64,000 nucleotides of DNA from Tubulanus polymorphus (GCF_964204645.1 NC_134027.1:2344485-2408484), one strand, 5' to 3'. Counted from the first letter of the stretch, positions 12,801 through 32,008 are shown. Translations and numbers: made by a program. The notes: generated by a model from the letters alone, not told the origin.

Positions 12801-13603
12801 ATACGCCTGGTTTTCAATGCGTATTTTCAATTTATCTCAGTACTGAACTCAGTACAGTTCAATTACTGAAGTATGACAGTCACCCAGGTGAAATAATCTT
12901 TATGGCATTATAAAAAATTGTTTTGAATCGCTATTGTTAGTGTATATGATAGTCACTGGCGTTCTGCGGCCGCTGTGTGAACCACTGAGAAGCAGCACTT
13001 ACTGTCAACCTGTGTTTCAGTTTATTTGATTTTGTCGAAATTTTTGCGAATCTTCAAAACTCTGTGTCACGTTATACCGTAAGACAGTATATATATACTT
13101 TGTCACCGAGCGCTACGTGAGTGAGGCTCAGTCATTATTTCTGGTGAAGGTGATATGACAATTAATCGTTTGCCGCGGTGTACAGTGAAGTGAATTATCC
13201 GTTCGTACGCGGTGTTTCTGTATTTCTGTGCAGGTTTTCAGCGCCGTGTTCAGGTATCAAATTTTTATCTGTATAAACTACGTCGTGATCAGCTGTTTCA
13301 ATGCATTGTGCTGTACTATCAGATCAATATTCACGACTAAACGTACCAATGTCAACAGATATATGACAAAAAATTTCGCTGACATTTTCCGACACCGTTT
13401 GTGCATTAATCGGATAGATTCGGTATTTTTACCCGTTGTTATTGACTGAGGAATTCCAGGAGCTGAGGAACTGTGTTTTCTATCTAAAACTATATCGGCA
13501 TTCGTTAGCTGAGAGCTCAGCTTACTGGTGTATATGTAAATGTGTATATCTGCATTCGGTTTGCCTAGCGAAAACAGATACAGTAAATGAATTGTAAATA
13601 AAC

Positions 13604-13871
13604 ATGGCTTCTCACCATCATCACCAGTTTTTGGATGTTCCCGGAAAAACGGTGCATTTCACAGTCGGCGGAAATGACAACGAACGGGATGACGATAACG
13701 CCAGTGAGAATTCTTACTCGAGTCAACATAAAAATGTCGGGAATATCAAAATGTCGAAGAGCGGAAGTTTCACTAATCCGGGCCGCACGACGAAACAGGT
13801 TCCATATCGTTCTCGAACGGGAGATTATTCACCCAGACGTAAATCGAGCGTTTCGTCTACTACTTCGGGAT
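13604..13871 (+). CDS. AHCYL2: AHCYL alternative first coding exon B (IRBIT-like)
   Basis: First exon of 89 codons plus one base. It starts at ATG 13604 in a good context (AAACATGG) and ends at a GTAAGT donor at 13872, phase 1. Joining to 23132 makes serine and gives about 543 residues. The N terminus begins MASHHHH. Near residues 14-18 it has KTVHF, which fits the K/R-x-V/I-x-F docking motif for protein phosphatase 1. Human IRBIT has KQIQF at a comparable place. An acidic and serine-rich stretch follows, then SPRRKSS close to the junction, resembling the basic site before the serine cluster of vertebrate IRBIT. I consider this the exon closest to the vertebrate form. That is inference from motif order, since the rest of the exon is not recognisably conserved. 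Confidence 0.82.
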
Positions 13872-14168
13872 GTAAGTCTATACTGTATTTACTGCCGGTG
13901 GTTTTATTGCGCAGTAAGCCTGCCATTTATTCAGATATATCAATAATCTTTGTATTCATCGGTATATATAGCAGCGGATCCAGAGGGTGCACTGGGGCCA
14001 TGTGTAATTTATGCCCCCTGTCTGAAATCTTCGATCCCTTGCTGATATGCATGTACGTGTACATTGACCTGTACTAACATTGTACAGCTACTAAAGTCTT
14101 TGGATCCAATAAGTTTCGTGTTTAATTTTATATTGTTTACATCAATCAGCCATGTTTAATTTGTTTAA

Positions 14169-14832
14169 CAGGTGACCAGCTCTAGACCAATCATCCATGG
14201 GTTTGTTTATATCAGGTGACCAGCTCTAGACCAATCATCCATGGGTTTGTTTATATCAGGTGACCAGCTCTAGACCAATCATCCATGGGTTTGTTTATAT
14301 CAGGTGACCAGCTCTAGACCAATCATCCATGGGTTTGTTTATATCAGGTGACCAGCTCTAGACCAATCAACCATGGGTTTGTTAGTTTATATCAGGTGAC
14401 CAGCTGTAGACCAATCAACCATGGGTTTGTTTATATCAGGTGACCAGCTCTAGACCAATCAACCATGGGTTTGTTTATATCTGGATGACCAGCTCTAAAC
14501 CAATCAACCATGGGTTTGTTAGTTTATATCAGGTGACCAGCTCTAGACCAATCAACCATGGGTTTGTTTATATCTGGATGACCAGCTCTAAACCAATCAA
14601 CCATGGGTTTGTTAGTTTATATCAGGTGACCAGCTCTAGACCAATCAACCATGGGTTTGTTTATATCTGGATGACCAGCTCTAAACCAATCAACAATGGG
14701 TTTGTTAGTTTATATCAGGTGACCAGCTCTAGACCAATCATCCATGGGTTTGTTTATATCAGGTGACCAGCTCTAGACCAATCAACCATGGGTTTGTTTG
14801 TTTATATCAGGTGACCAGCTCTGGACCAATCA
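14169..14832. repeat. 44/48/45-bp minisatellite with a 93-bp dimer section
   Basis: The basic 44-bp unit begins CAGGTGACCAGCTCTAGACC and continues with AATCATCCATGGGTTTG. The first four units are near identical at 44 bp. From about 14440 to 14720, a 45-bp variant (TCTGGATGACC, CTCTAAACC) alternates with a 48-bp variant (extra GTTA), giving a 93-bp dimer repeated three times. Because 93 is divisible by three, a 108-codon plus-strand frame stays open there. I treat it as an artefact. The array begins about 300 bases after the exon B donor. Confidence 0.92.
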
Positions 14833-15612
14833 CTGAAAACTCCTAGTGTTATTATATGCAACAGAAAATGGAAATTAGATTTGAAAACATTACACAATGC
14901 ACTGGTCCACTTCGAATATACTCATAAATATTGACGTTAAAATACTAAGCAATTGGACATTTGAACTTTTGTATCATTCAAAATGTTTCGATCCCCTAGA
15001 CTTTGAAGAAGTGGTCCTGCGAGTAAGCGTAGAAGAAACACATCTCGTTTATAGGTCCACGCATGCTGATGTGAAGAATTAAGTCATCCGTTTCTTCCAA
15101 CATCCGCACGCTGCCACCATTTCTAATCATGTGATAGAATACAAATCAATAATCTGTTGGCTGTAGCATCTGAGTGGCTCAACGGATACATGCCGGACAC
15201 CTGATGGATACAACATGCCTGATACTTGATTGATACAACATGCCGAACACGAGATCAAATAATAAATATGAAAAATATTTTATTTGTACAAATTTATAGT
15301 AGAGAGCACGCTATACTCGGCTAGCATGAGAGAACGAACTAGGCACGTTTTAAGTTCATCGATTACTATATCACGCAGATGTCCTTTAATATTACGCGTG
15401 GATCATTTGATATTCTATCATAGCTCGCCAGTTTATCCTAGAAAAAGTGCATTTATTCTTTGACGTTACTTTCGTAGAAGCTGAGGAGAAATAAACGTCG
15501 ATATTCAGCGGTAAACTCGATCAATAGTCGACGTCAGTTCATCTTACATCGAGATGACGTTCTTCGATGTTGCCAGACATTGATTGTTGATGAGCCCCGT
15601 TTGCTTCCTATA

Positions 15613-15648
15613 AGCAGCAGCAGCGGCAGCAGCAGCAGCAGCAGCAGA
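15613..15648 (+). repeat. AGC trinucleotide run
   Basis: About 12 AGC/GGC triplets, interrupted once by CGGC. It is intronic and not in any open coding exon I can support. Confidence 0.85.
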
Positions 15649-16616
15649 TAGGTGGTATAAAATCACCCTCGTAAAGTTCGATATCTCGTCACAAAAATAG
15701 ACCGATAAAACAACTGTTGATCGTTCCCCTTAGCAACAACGTGATCATTGTCTCATCCTAGTAAGGTTATGCATCATTGATGGGATGGGACGTATTTTTA
15801 ATGAGTTCACAAACTAAAACGAACCGAAAATATCACCGATAATTTTGATGACACTGTCTTATTTATAGTGACACGAAGTAACTAAATTAAATGATCAGAA
15901 GCGATACAAACAATTTGGTAACATTCAACGTAAAAACAGTTTCAAACTAAACATGCATCAACAACTCATGGGATTCTATGAATTATAGGCTGTTCTTCCA
16001 AACGGATATTACATGTTTATGATTCGAAATGAGTTTCACACTTTCACTTATCATCATTTCATAATTGTATCTGTTGAAGCTACTGCTGCGAAAATGATCA
16101 ATCATTCAATTTAATCTCACTCCTGATGATTACCACTCCCCGACTATGAATACGTTTTCAAAAAAGCTGAATAAGTAAAGCCAACCATTTCCTGATAATT
16201 CATTTCCTTTATCCAGTTGAATATCATTTAATCTCAAATATCACGACATTAAGCCTTACTTTCGGTGGCATCGAAATGCTATATATACTAATTTAAATGG
16301 CCGAAAAGGAAATTTTTATATCAAAAGTTAAATCAAAAATGAAGACATTTGGGACTCCAGCATAAAATGTACACAATTTCGATGTAGTTTATATGTATAT
16401 ATGAAGTGTGTAGAGCCACTGTTGTGTTCAGTTTGTTGCGTTCCACTTAATCTTTGTTAAAAGCTTTCAAAACGTGTTTTACAGGTCGGATCAAAGATGT
16501 ATGAAAAATTCAATAGTAACCTGAATACGGCTTAGATTATGTAGGAATAATGGGTATAAGTAAATGTCACATTGCCATGTTTACATTTACAAAACCTTTG
16601 AGAACTTTGTTATATA

Positions 16617-17018
16617 CGGAAGCGATAAAGGGCCTCGAGATGTCGCGTTCAAACTCGACAAGTCGCCATATTTATGTCGACATATCGCGTCCAGTCGACA
16701 TGAATATGTCGACATATCGTGACGTTTTCACGACAAATTTCGCTTTTTAGCCCATTTTCCACGGGACAAGCCGTCATTTGAAGACATGTCTAAATGTAAG
16801 ATGAGGACACCAGTGATATGACGACTGAGTTTCAAGTCGTCATGAATATGTCGACTTGTCGCGAGGAAAGTGGTCGAGAGAACGAGATATGCCGTCAAAA
16901 CGTCACGATATATCGACATATTCATGTCGACTTGACGCGATATATCGTGATATGTCGACATAAATATGGCGACTTGTCCAGTTTGAACGCGACATCTCGA
17001 GGCCCCTTATCGCTTCCG
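16617..17018. mobile_element. 402-bp MITE with long inverted repeats, TA target site
   Basis: The ends read CGGAAGCGATAA at the left and, inverted, TTATCGCTTCCG at the right. TA dinucleotides sit directly outside both ends (16615-16616 and 17019-17020). The inverted arms pair over roughly 110-120 bases (left about 16617-16735, right about 16895-17018) and include GGGCCTCGAGATGTCGCG. They contain several copies of the palindrome ATGTCGACAT. There is no transposase. The TA flank fits a Tc1/mariner-type non-autonomous element. The open frames of 60-77 codons here on both strands come from the GTCGACAT repeats. Confidence 0.8.
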
Positions 17019-18798
17019 TAGTTATATGCTTAAAACCTTGATGAAATGCTGAATTCTGTGTTCAGGGAAATGTTTTCATAAATGATCAGTATCTAGTGTT
17101 ATGAATTTAGGTGCATCTTGAATGCAAAAACCAAATCCTGTCAATCCTGATTGCAATGTTCATTTCTGAATGTGATATTTGAATTTTCGTCCTACGTGTA
17201 CTTTTACTTACGGTAGCAAGAAAAGAGGTGAACAGCATTCAGTCTGGAAGAGCCGATATTTTCGATGAAATATTCATAACACAACAATTCATAGCATGAC
17301 AACACAACCAGAAACAGCACGTTATATAGTTATAGAGAATGTATTTCAGTGATAAAAATTCATGATAATGTTTAACACCTGATAGATGAATGAATATTTG
17401 CGAATAGATGTGTTCACTTCAAGGAGGAGTGTATGAGAGATCTAGAGGAGTATTACTATAGTAAATTCATTCAAAGGAGATTTATTAAAAACTATTATTG
17501 TTTTTATACTGACAATGCTGTTGTTACTATTTGTTCCTCACTCGAAAATGAACATAGCCAACCTATCTACCTGAGTATGCTTCCAATCTGCAGTAACCGG
17601 AATGTTATGCTGATACTAGTGTGCTGGTGGTAGTTTATAAGTTCATACTCGAGTACAGTTGCATAAACAAAAGCAGTAAAAATACCCAATTTCAGGCGCA
17701 AGGTTAAATCGTCTTTTTTTGAAAATGAATTTGAGTAGCACGAGCCTTGTATAGTTTCTATATACATGTATATTACGGGTATAGATTGCTGTTGATGCAT
17801 TTTTTGTTGAGCAAGAAACAATTGACAATCTATAAATATCGATTGCAATAGTCGGATCAGTCGTATATTATGTATGACACTTGGGATTTGAAGTTAATTC
17901 ATATTTTTGCTGTAATGCATAATCGAAATGATATATTATACCTGTATGGCATACTTAATAGAATTGCAAGTTTTATTTTGCCAATCCTCTTAGTCTAAAG
18001 ATTATTTGTTATAGATATATGAGCGAGTGGCTGGTTTTTATTACATGACTTTCTTTACACTCGGTTGCTTCAGAATTGTGGAGAACATGTCTGGGGATCG
18101 AACTGAGAAGGTTTGCAGTAGATACTGTGACATGAACTTTGCCATTTGAAAATATCAAAGGTACTTCGCGTACTGGGAAATATTTCTTTCATAACATGTT
18201 CCAAAAATGGTCTGAATATGAATATCTATGAAATGCTATCCTAGCAATAATCTTCATGGTATTTTAACTATGAATAAACATTATTTCCGACCCAAATGTC
18301 TTGGGGCCTACTATCGATGTATAATGCAGGATCAGACATTTCCTAGCGAAATATCTTTTATGTTATTTTAACGACATATTAACAATGATACAAGGTTATT
18401 TTAGATTGATCAACCAAAATGTAGTTTCGTGTTCCAGATCCAAATTCATCGCAAGGTAATTCTTTACATCATGCCTTTCAAAAAATTGCTGAACCTCAGC
18501 GCCATCTGGTATGTAATGACGGCGTTGAAGAATTGTTACGTTGTACCATGTTGTTATAATAACAGAGATTTTTTGGTAGGAAATGTGTGATCTCGGGTTA
18601 TAGCCAGTAATGCATCAATTGTAGGGCCTATTGGAATGATTTTTCAATCAACTGCTCACAATTTTTCTGCATCAATCTATAATGAAACTGGTCGTAAGAT
18701 CGACGGTGTACTGAAGAATTGATTTTTTCATATCAACGTCTGATTGCTTATTCCGGACGCATTATGAAAGATGCCTGAAATTGTTCATCGTGCGTGCA

Positions 18799-18842
18799 TG
18801 AATCGTGTATGAATCGTGTATGAATCGTGTATGAATCGTGGA
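18799..18842 (+). repeat. 11-bp tandem repeat, four copies
   Basis: ATGAATCGTGT is repeated almost exactly four times within the AHCYL intron. No further role is visible. Confidence 0.8.
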
Positions 18843-21439
18843 ATTCAGGTCGTAAGATTGCTCATATTTCGATAAATGGCTCATTGTGAACCAATGAAAT
18901 GTTGCGCATACGCTGACGTCAACTCATCATCGGTTCTTTAGTGTCTATTCACGCTCATAATGCGAAGGCACTTTTGATTTCATCACTTTGGGGAAAAAAT
19001 TGTTCAATCTAAAGCAATAATTGGATGAAATTGTATCATTATTTCTTGTTTCCGAGTTATCAGCCGTGTCAAATGCAATAAAATTCAGCGCGCATTTCTC
19101 GATTTGTCGAGTATTAACACGATGATGAATGTCTGCGTGTCCAGTAATCCTAAATTAACTAATCACCGTCCTTATATTAGTCTCTAATCTCATGCATAAA
19201 ATAGCGGCTCATTTCTCGGGTTTGGTACAGTTATCCTCTGCTAACACGGGGAGAGGGTTATCACAATACACTGCAGACAGCTCGTCACTGATGACTGACT
19301 GTAATTTGTCTTGATCTCAGAAGAAACAGTGAATGTAATTCCATTCAGTTTCACATGATCATTTTCTGTGATACCCTTATTTTTGTATTGTCTGTCTGCT
19401 GTGTGTCGATCTTGGTGAAAAATAGGGGTCTAGTTGTGCAGTGCAAGGAATGGGCCCAGTGCACGTGTGGCAACAGAACTAGGCACTAAAAACTGTTTTT
19501 CAGCCATTGACCTTGAAGATGACCTCACAGCTGTGGAACAGGGTCTAAATTCAAAAAGTTTTCTTGACAAAATTTTAGCTATTAGCCTAGATTCAACATA
19601 TCCAAAATATAATGAGAACTAACAGATGGGAATTTCAGAGTTCACGTTTGAGCCTGAGAACCATTGTTGCCTATGGCTTGTTTGATTGATTCTGTATCAT
19701 TCAGAATAAATCTTGCTGAAAATCTTACATGTATCTTGTCTCTTATCCAATTGCTGGTTAAACACGACTGTTTTGGATTGATGTCATATAATGCCAGCGT
19801 TATTGTAAATCACTTCTGGTCAGCTGTAGTGTTCGTGACGAGCCAGACCAATGAATTTACTCATAACCAGACCGATGAGTTGGTACCGGCGAGTTTTGTC
19901 GCAGGCCTCATTTACGTAATCACTCCATAAATTCTCTCTCCAAGCTCATGTACGCAGTTATATTACGGATAATGTCAGGGTTCAGTTATAATAATTGACC
20001 TGTTCATTCTTCTGAAATTGAGCTGACCGTTTCAGTTTGACGAATGAGATGACTTTGAATAGCAGTAATTTCCCCGGCGAACCGGAAATTATCTTCCTTT
20101 GTCATTTTAACAGTTCCATCTACCTGGCATTTATCAAAACTATGTGTCATTGTGCTGGTGACAGTGTTATAAATTATTTCTTGAAATTGAAGTTTTTTCT
20201 GAAAGATTGTGCCATACTTCATCACTCAGTCGCTACCATTAGAGGAAGAGAGTTTAATTTGCAAAAAAGTGATTAGTTTCTAGTGTGTGGTATGCCAACA
20301 GTGTATGTTTCTCACTGGGGTATATTAACTGTGATTTGCTCTTTCTGAGCTAATGTTTCACCCTTCTAAATTAATGTGCTTTCTTTATGTGTCTGAGGTC
20401 GGTGATCAGTTGCCAGCGACCTCTCTGTGCGAGATCTGGAAGGTTGAATTACTTTCACTGCACCTATACGCCATCTATCAGGAAGTTAATGAAATATTTC
20501 TTAATGAAAGAGGACGGAAGCATGATATGTAGATAGAATTTTAGTTAAGTCTGTTAGAATTTGGAGAATACATTGTAAGCTTAAAAGGTGTAGATTTTGT
20601 GATGCTGACTCAATATCAAATGATCAGTTTTGGCATCCACTGTCTTATCGGATGGTTACTGAATGTTCATTTCTTGGAGACATCCCTTGGCCTTCATTAA
20701 TAGCCTTAATATCAACCATAGCTAGGCCTAGAGCACTAAACTCAGAATGAATGAGTCCGCGGGCCTCTAGCTTGCCTTTCACCAAACTATTTCAAAAGCT
20801 TAAATCGTTTGCGATTTCAATTGTTCTCGATTATTGGTGCTTCCAACCAGCTTTTTTAGTGACCGTATAAACGACAGAACTTGAGGCTTGATAGCCGTGA
20901 TTCTGCTGGAATATATTTCCAATCAGTTAAATCTTCTAAATCCGAATGAAAGTCGGAATCAATCAATTTATCTGCACTCATTTACTTCAGATCCGTTGGA
21001 TTTCTTGGAAATGATAGCATCTAAAATGTATTGTTGACACAGTGGATCGATGATATGTGCAGTAGTGGATAACACGGGTGTGCATGTGTGGTGTGTTTCC
21101 ACTGTATATGGCTGCCATCTACCACTATACTCAAACAAAAGACACACACGCATTCAGACGTGTTATATCGGAATAGTCGCTATTAATCAGACACATTTAC
21201 TAAATCTCTAATGATCAATATCAATGAGGAAGCCAAACACTTTTTCACTGGTGGAATATTGTGATTGATTGGCTTAGCGAGGATTAACGAGACACTACTA
21301 TCGTAAGGTTATTAGGAAATCTACTACGGAAGATTACCGGCAGAGCTTACGTATATTTTCAATTGAATAGTGAGCGATATTTCATTATAAATAACTATGA
21401 AGTAATTCTTGGAATATTATTTTCACGATATTGTGTATG

Positions 21440-21570
21440 TTCGGTAGAGTGTGAATCTCTACAGCTCTATTCTCCGACTCTGCTGCTGCTGCTGGTTGAT
21501 TCATCGCCGGTAGCCCTCTAGTCGTTTCCTAGCAGACATTCTATACCCGGCATTAACAGTTTTCGTTACA
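21440..21570 (+). promoter_or_regulatory. Putative leader and promoter of AHCYL exon C
   Basis: This is the stretch immediately before ATG 21571. It is GC-richer than its surroundings and contains a CTG run (21479-21494). There is no clear TATA box. It is called only from its position upstream of a good start codon. Cap-site data would be needed to place the start. Confidence 0.3.
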
Positions 21571-21691
21571 ATGTCGAAGCTGTACGGTGTAGGGCTCGTT
21601 GAGGATGAAGCCGTGCGCTGGTCAGCGAAGGAGTATTATTCAGATTCGGACAGTCTCCCTGAAGGATATTTATCGGCTAAACGAAGCTCAG
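21571..21691 (+). CDS. AHCYL2: AHCYL alternative first coding exon C
   Basis: First exon of 40 codons plus one base, beginning MSKLYGVGLVEDEA at ATG 21571 (A at -3). It ends at 21691 with a weaker GTTGGT donor. The phase is 1, and the leftover G joins CC at 23132 to give alanine instead of the serine made by the other first exons. Near its end it holds YYSDSDSLPEG and KRSS, so it again delivers an acidic serine patch and a basic-serine motif next to the junction. Spliced length is about 494 residues, the shortest isoform. The donor is the least canonical of the four, so this exon needs transcript support. Confidence 0.62.
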
Positions 21692-22519
21692 GTTGGTCGA
21701 AAATATTGGAAAATTCTTTGTACACCCTCAATGACCTTGACCTTGTTCTTTGTATGAATATTTTTTTTTGTACTTGGATATAAGGTGAATAACTAAAACT
21801 TATTCATATCTGACCGTACGCGCAGTGGCAAACTTTTTGTGTGAAATATTTTGCCATCTTCTCTTATTGAGTTTCAGCCTATCATGGCTATAGTGGACCT
21901 CTTTTATTTGAATATCAACTAAATGATTTAATAACTTTGTACTTATTAATCATTAAGAAGATCATTCTTGAATTAGATAGCTATAGTATTCTGAAACTTA
22001 AAAATGTAACTGTAACTGATTCGGATACAAGAGTCTGACAATTTAGAAAGTTTGTCAGAACTTAAAAGAAAACCATAGTAAAGTTTTTTTTATCTCTGTT
22101 TGGAAATAGATAGATTGTTGTTGATAACTACCTCTTCAGCTTCCTTGTTATTAATACCTCAGCCACACCCAGTGTCCGCAGCATAAACACTTCCATGTCA
22201 TTGAAGTTATATATAACTGACAGGAAGCCCTGCAACTTATATAATTTGTTATGATCTGGCTAAGATTTATCAACCATTTGCTATCGGTCTATCTCTCTCG
22301 AGAAGTAACATGTCAAATATCATGATCCATTCCTCTGATTTCATATTTAGAAACAAGGGTATATATTCTAAACTTCGCGGTTGTTTTTTTAATAGCTAAG
22401 TTTATCAAGGTTATAGATGTAGGCCTTACTCATTGATAATCAGTTGACCTAGTATTATTCAGCACACACACACGTAGTGTAGCAGTTTGTCTGCTGGTGC
22501 TTAGTGTTCATTTATTCAT
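21692..22519. other. AHCYL2: AHCYL intron segment between first exons C and D
   Basis: No exon or repeat of note. A CA run (about 22460-22475) lies shortly before exon D. Confidence 0.5.
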
Positions 22520-22769
22520 ATGCGCAAAATGTATTTCAACCAGAAGCAGAAAGGAATATTACGAAAAGGAATTAAAGACAGTAACGGCGGAGAAATATCC
22601 ACGGCGAAAAATTATAAAAGTCGTGTAAGAGATCATTACGGAATAGATCATAGGAGTGATAGTGATAGCAATAGTGATGATAGTTATCAGGAAAATGATG
22701 CGTTAGTACCTAGGCGTGTTAGTATCGTAAATAGGAAGACTTGGGACAACCCTGAACTGAGCTGGTGTT
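22520..22769 (+). CDS. AHCYL2: AHCYL alternative first coding exon D
   Basis: First exon of 83 codons plus one base, from ATG 22520 (a second ATG four codons on has better context) to a GTGAGT donor at 22770, phase 1. It joins 23132 with serine. The N terminus is lysine-rich (RKMYFNQKQKGILRKG). It continues with a serine-aspartate run (RSDSDSNSDDS) and then VPRRVS before the junction. Spliced length is about 537 residues. It lies only 362 bases before the common exon. I cannot exclude that it is an internal exon of a longer transcript, but no upstream acceptor is obvious. Confidence 0.66.
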
Positions 22770-23131
22770 GTGAGTATTAGACATGTACCCAGACAGTCTT
22801 GACGAATATCATTAAAATGAACCCACAATATCAATTTAAGCGACGATCAGTTTATTTAATTCGAAAAACTTTGACTTAATGGGTGGAAGGATTTCAACCG
22901 AAACATAGAATGAAAACTATGACATTGTGGATTTCTGCTATAATGATATCGGGTATACTGGTACCCAGACAGACGATTCATGGGGAAGGGCTTTGAGAAT
23001 TCATGACTGAGTGTGACCTTTGAGCCAGTTCTTGATGAAGTCACGTTGTAGATGTATTTCTGCTCGCGGGTTTGTGGCCGTCCTCTTGAGAGATTCCGAG
23101 AAATTCAATTTTTTGTTTTGTATATTTTCAG

Positions 23132-29731
<6,600 letters not shown>

Positions 29732-32008
29732 GGATGATGAACTTAGGCTTTTAAATCTAAATATATGCAAGGTTGGTGGTATTCTCAACATATGTGATAA
29801 ACAGGAAATACATGTGCCAAGTTCGCAAAAAAAGAATAACTATCCAGAAGTGAAATGAATTGTTTTGCATGGCCGATCTCAAACAGATACACATTATATT
29901 CTTACCTCAGGCTACTGGTAGATCTAGTGGTCGCAGGTGACAGCTTGAACTACCTGCCCAGTTATAAAACGAACACAACCGAATGCAGATGCATATTATA
30001 TGAATGATATTGTAATATAATATATAATTATAATACAATGTATTATGAATAAACATCAGTGAAAATTTAAATATAACATGTAAATATTTAAGAAACTTCA
30101 GTAGTTAATTAATTTATCTCATAACTGTAAGTTTTCATAAGTAAAGAAATTGGTGGGGCCAACGTTATGTATCATTAATTTCTTTGATTTTCTCTGCTGA
30201 AACATGTATCATTCGCTCCATAATCACAGGTGAAAACTGCATCAAAAGTTCATGTGTCAATTGATTTAGAAAATCTGAAGTGAATTCATCATAAATGATG
30301 AGGCTGCTGCATGTCACTGACTCGCCAGTCAGTGACATTATCCTTACATGTTTTTTTTTTTCAACCATCGGTATATTCAGAATCTTTATTTGCAAATAAT
30401 TTGCGAAATTCACTTCTGATTTTTCTGCGACAGATAAAATCCTTCTTGCATTAAATGTACCTCATTATCCAGGTTTATATTATTTATTGTTTTAGTATGT
30501 ATGAATTTACTCATTGTATTATTGACTGTTTCCTCGGTGACAGTTTATATGTTGTAGTGTTTGTGGATGTCCATTATGTTAGTGAACATCAGGGTGCTAG
30601 TGGGTTAGAGTGAAACACTTGGTCATTCACTTGTTCTAGCAGTCTGTATGGTCTGTATTTGAGCTCGAGTCATATATCTTTAGTCTATGATGACATGATG
30701 ATGAGGTTTGACATCTGACTGTAGCAATAAAGTCATTCCTCAGGCGTTAACTATATAGTAATAAGCATATCAATACTGTATATTATATAAGTATGACTTG
30801 ATAAGGTCTTTCTTTCACAGTACGTTATTGGCTTAATAATACTTACACGGTATTTGAATTCACACTATACCAAGTAAACCTGATGTATATTTCTTCTCCT
30901 TGAATGGGCATTCATTCGCTGTGAAGTCAATAAAACTTATGCTAGCAGTCGAACATTGAACTACATTTCTAGTCTTGAGAATTATATTTGTTTTAGGCTT
31001 ACACCATATTCTATCTGAGTATGACAGTTTTATTAATCTCTAGTACTGTATAATTGACTGTAAACTGCTAAGAACTGTCTATTAAATGATTTACCACCAA
31101 AGATACTGTTGTTTTAGGTTGTACTTTCGTGGGACGGATTCAGTGTATATGTTGGCAATAAAGTGAATAATTACAACCTGAGTGGTGATGTGTCAATTAG
31201 CCAATGTAATAGGCTATGCCTTAATAGCCTAATGAATGGAACGATGTAGATATAACTGCTGGGAACTTAGTGATTTTAATCATCCATCATTTGTACATAG
31301 TAAAAGTGTATTGGAGTAACAGGATTTTGCCCAACACTCGGAGCCCATTGCACGCTATCCGACGAAATCAAAATCTGAAAATAATTGCATGCCCATGGAG
31401 CAAAAGTGCATTCAACAAAAGTGTGAATCTTTTTTGATAGTACTCGCCAGATAATACGACTGAGTTGAGAAATACACATTAAGAATGTAAACAGGTGTGT
31501 GCCGTGCTAACATAATAAAAGTTGCATTGTGATGTTGTTTCATAGTTATAGGATTTGTGTTTTTCTCTTGGCAAAGTGTATATATACTTGGCTGACCAGC
31601 TAAACGAAGACGTAAACCCTGCTTAATTGATATGAAAAATGAAAATGTTTGACAATGAATAAAAATTCAGTCGGCAACAAATAGCTAACTTTTTGAGTTG
31701 TGATGTCATTGTTAATAATGTAAAAAAATTCTGAATAAAGTTATTGAAGAGAAGAAATACATTATTTTTTGTCTTTCATTTATTTGGCAATAGGGAATAT
31801 GATTATTATTGTCCCAGCGAAGCCTTTCCACCGTGACGTGCAGTGAGCCTTGGCGATAACAGCTGATTGCCAAAAACAGCCCGCAAACAAACGGCACTGA
31901 CCATCATGTGCTGCCATCTACATCCGGCCACGTTCAATCCACCACATCGCGAAATACGTTTGACAGACAACTTTTTCTTTTATATATCCAGAGATAAGGC
32001 TAAGGAAA
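29732..32008. other. AHCYL 3' end and AHCYL-SEC13 spacer
   Basis: No coding exon recognised. An AATAAA signal at 30048-30053, about 317 bases after the AHCYL stop, is the best polyadenylation site. Further AATAAA copies occur near 30726, 30929, 31160 and 31659. The SEC13 promoter should lie in the last few hundred bases. It shows a TCTTTTATATAT pyrimidine-rich/TATA-like stretch at about 31975-31987, only some 20-30 bases before the start codon. Confidence 0.5.
30048..30053 (+). other. Candidate AHCYL polyadenylation signal
   Basis: Canonical AATAAA, 317 bases after the stop codon. It is the first canonical copy downstream of the stop that I found. Alternatives lie several hundred bases further on. 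Confidence 0.45.

Larger units (their letters stand above)
1784..13603. other. AHCYL2: Long AHCYL intron segment between first exons A and B
   Basis: I see no convincing coding exon in these 11.8 kb. Contents recorded separately are two fold-back copies (2.1-2.4 and 3.66-3.77 kb, the first interrupted by a retroposon), a 34-bp minisatellite (5.1-5.7 kb), a perfect 28-bp-arm hairpin (9127-9189) and a 92-bp direct duplication (9035 and 9748). Bases 8779-9008 repeat phrases such as TTCTAAAT and TTTAGA in both orientations, which suggests a decayed palindromic element. Bases 13080-13603 should be the promoter and leader of first exon B, with a TATATATA run at about 13087-13096. Confidence 0.5.
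13872..21570. other. AHCYL2: AHCYL intron segment between first exons B and C
   Basis: No coding exon recognised. It contains the 44-48 bp minisatellite (14.17-14.83 kb), a short imperfect tandem (15190-15260) built on GATACAACATGCC, an AGC run (15613-15648), the 402-bp MITE (16617-17018) and a four-fold 11-bp repeat ATGAATCGTGT (about 18799-18842). The last 150 bases before 21571 should be the leader and promoter of exon C and include a CTG run at 21479-21494. Confidence 0.5.

Noticed and set aside
13228-13449. 73-codon frame just upstream of AHCYL exon B
   Set aside because: It lies in the expected 5' leader, is closed by a stop well before 13604 and shows no splice or homology support.
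14440-14766. 108-codon frame with repeated SSRPINHGFV
   Set aside because: It arises from the 93-bp dimer section of a minisatellite and has no gene context.
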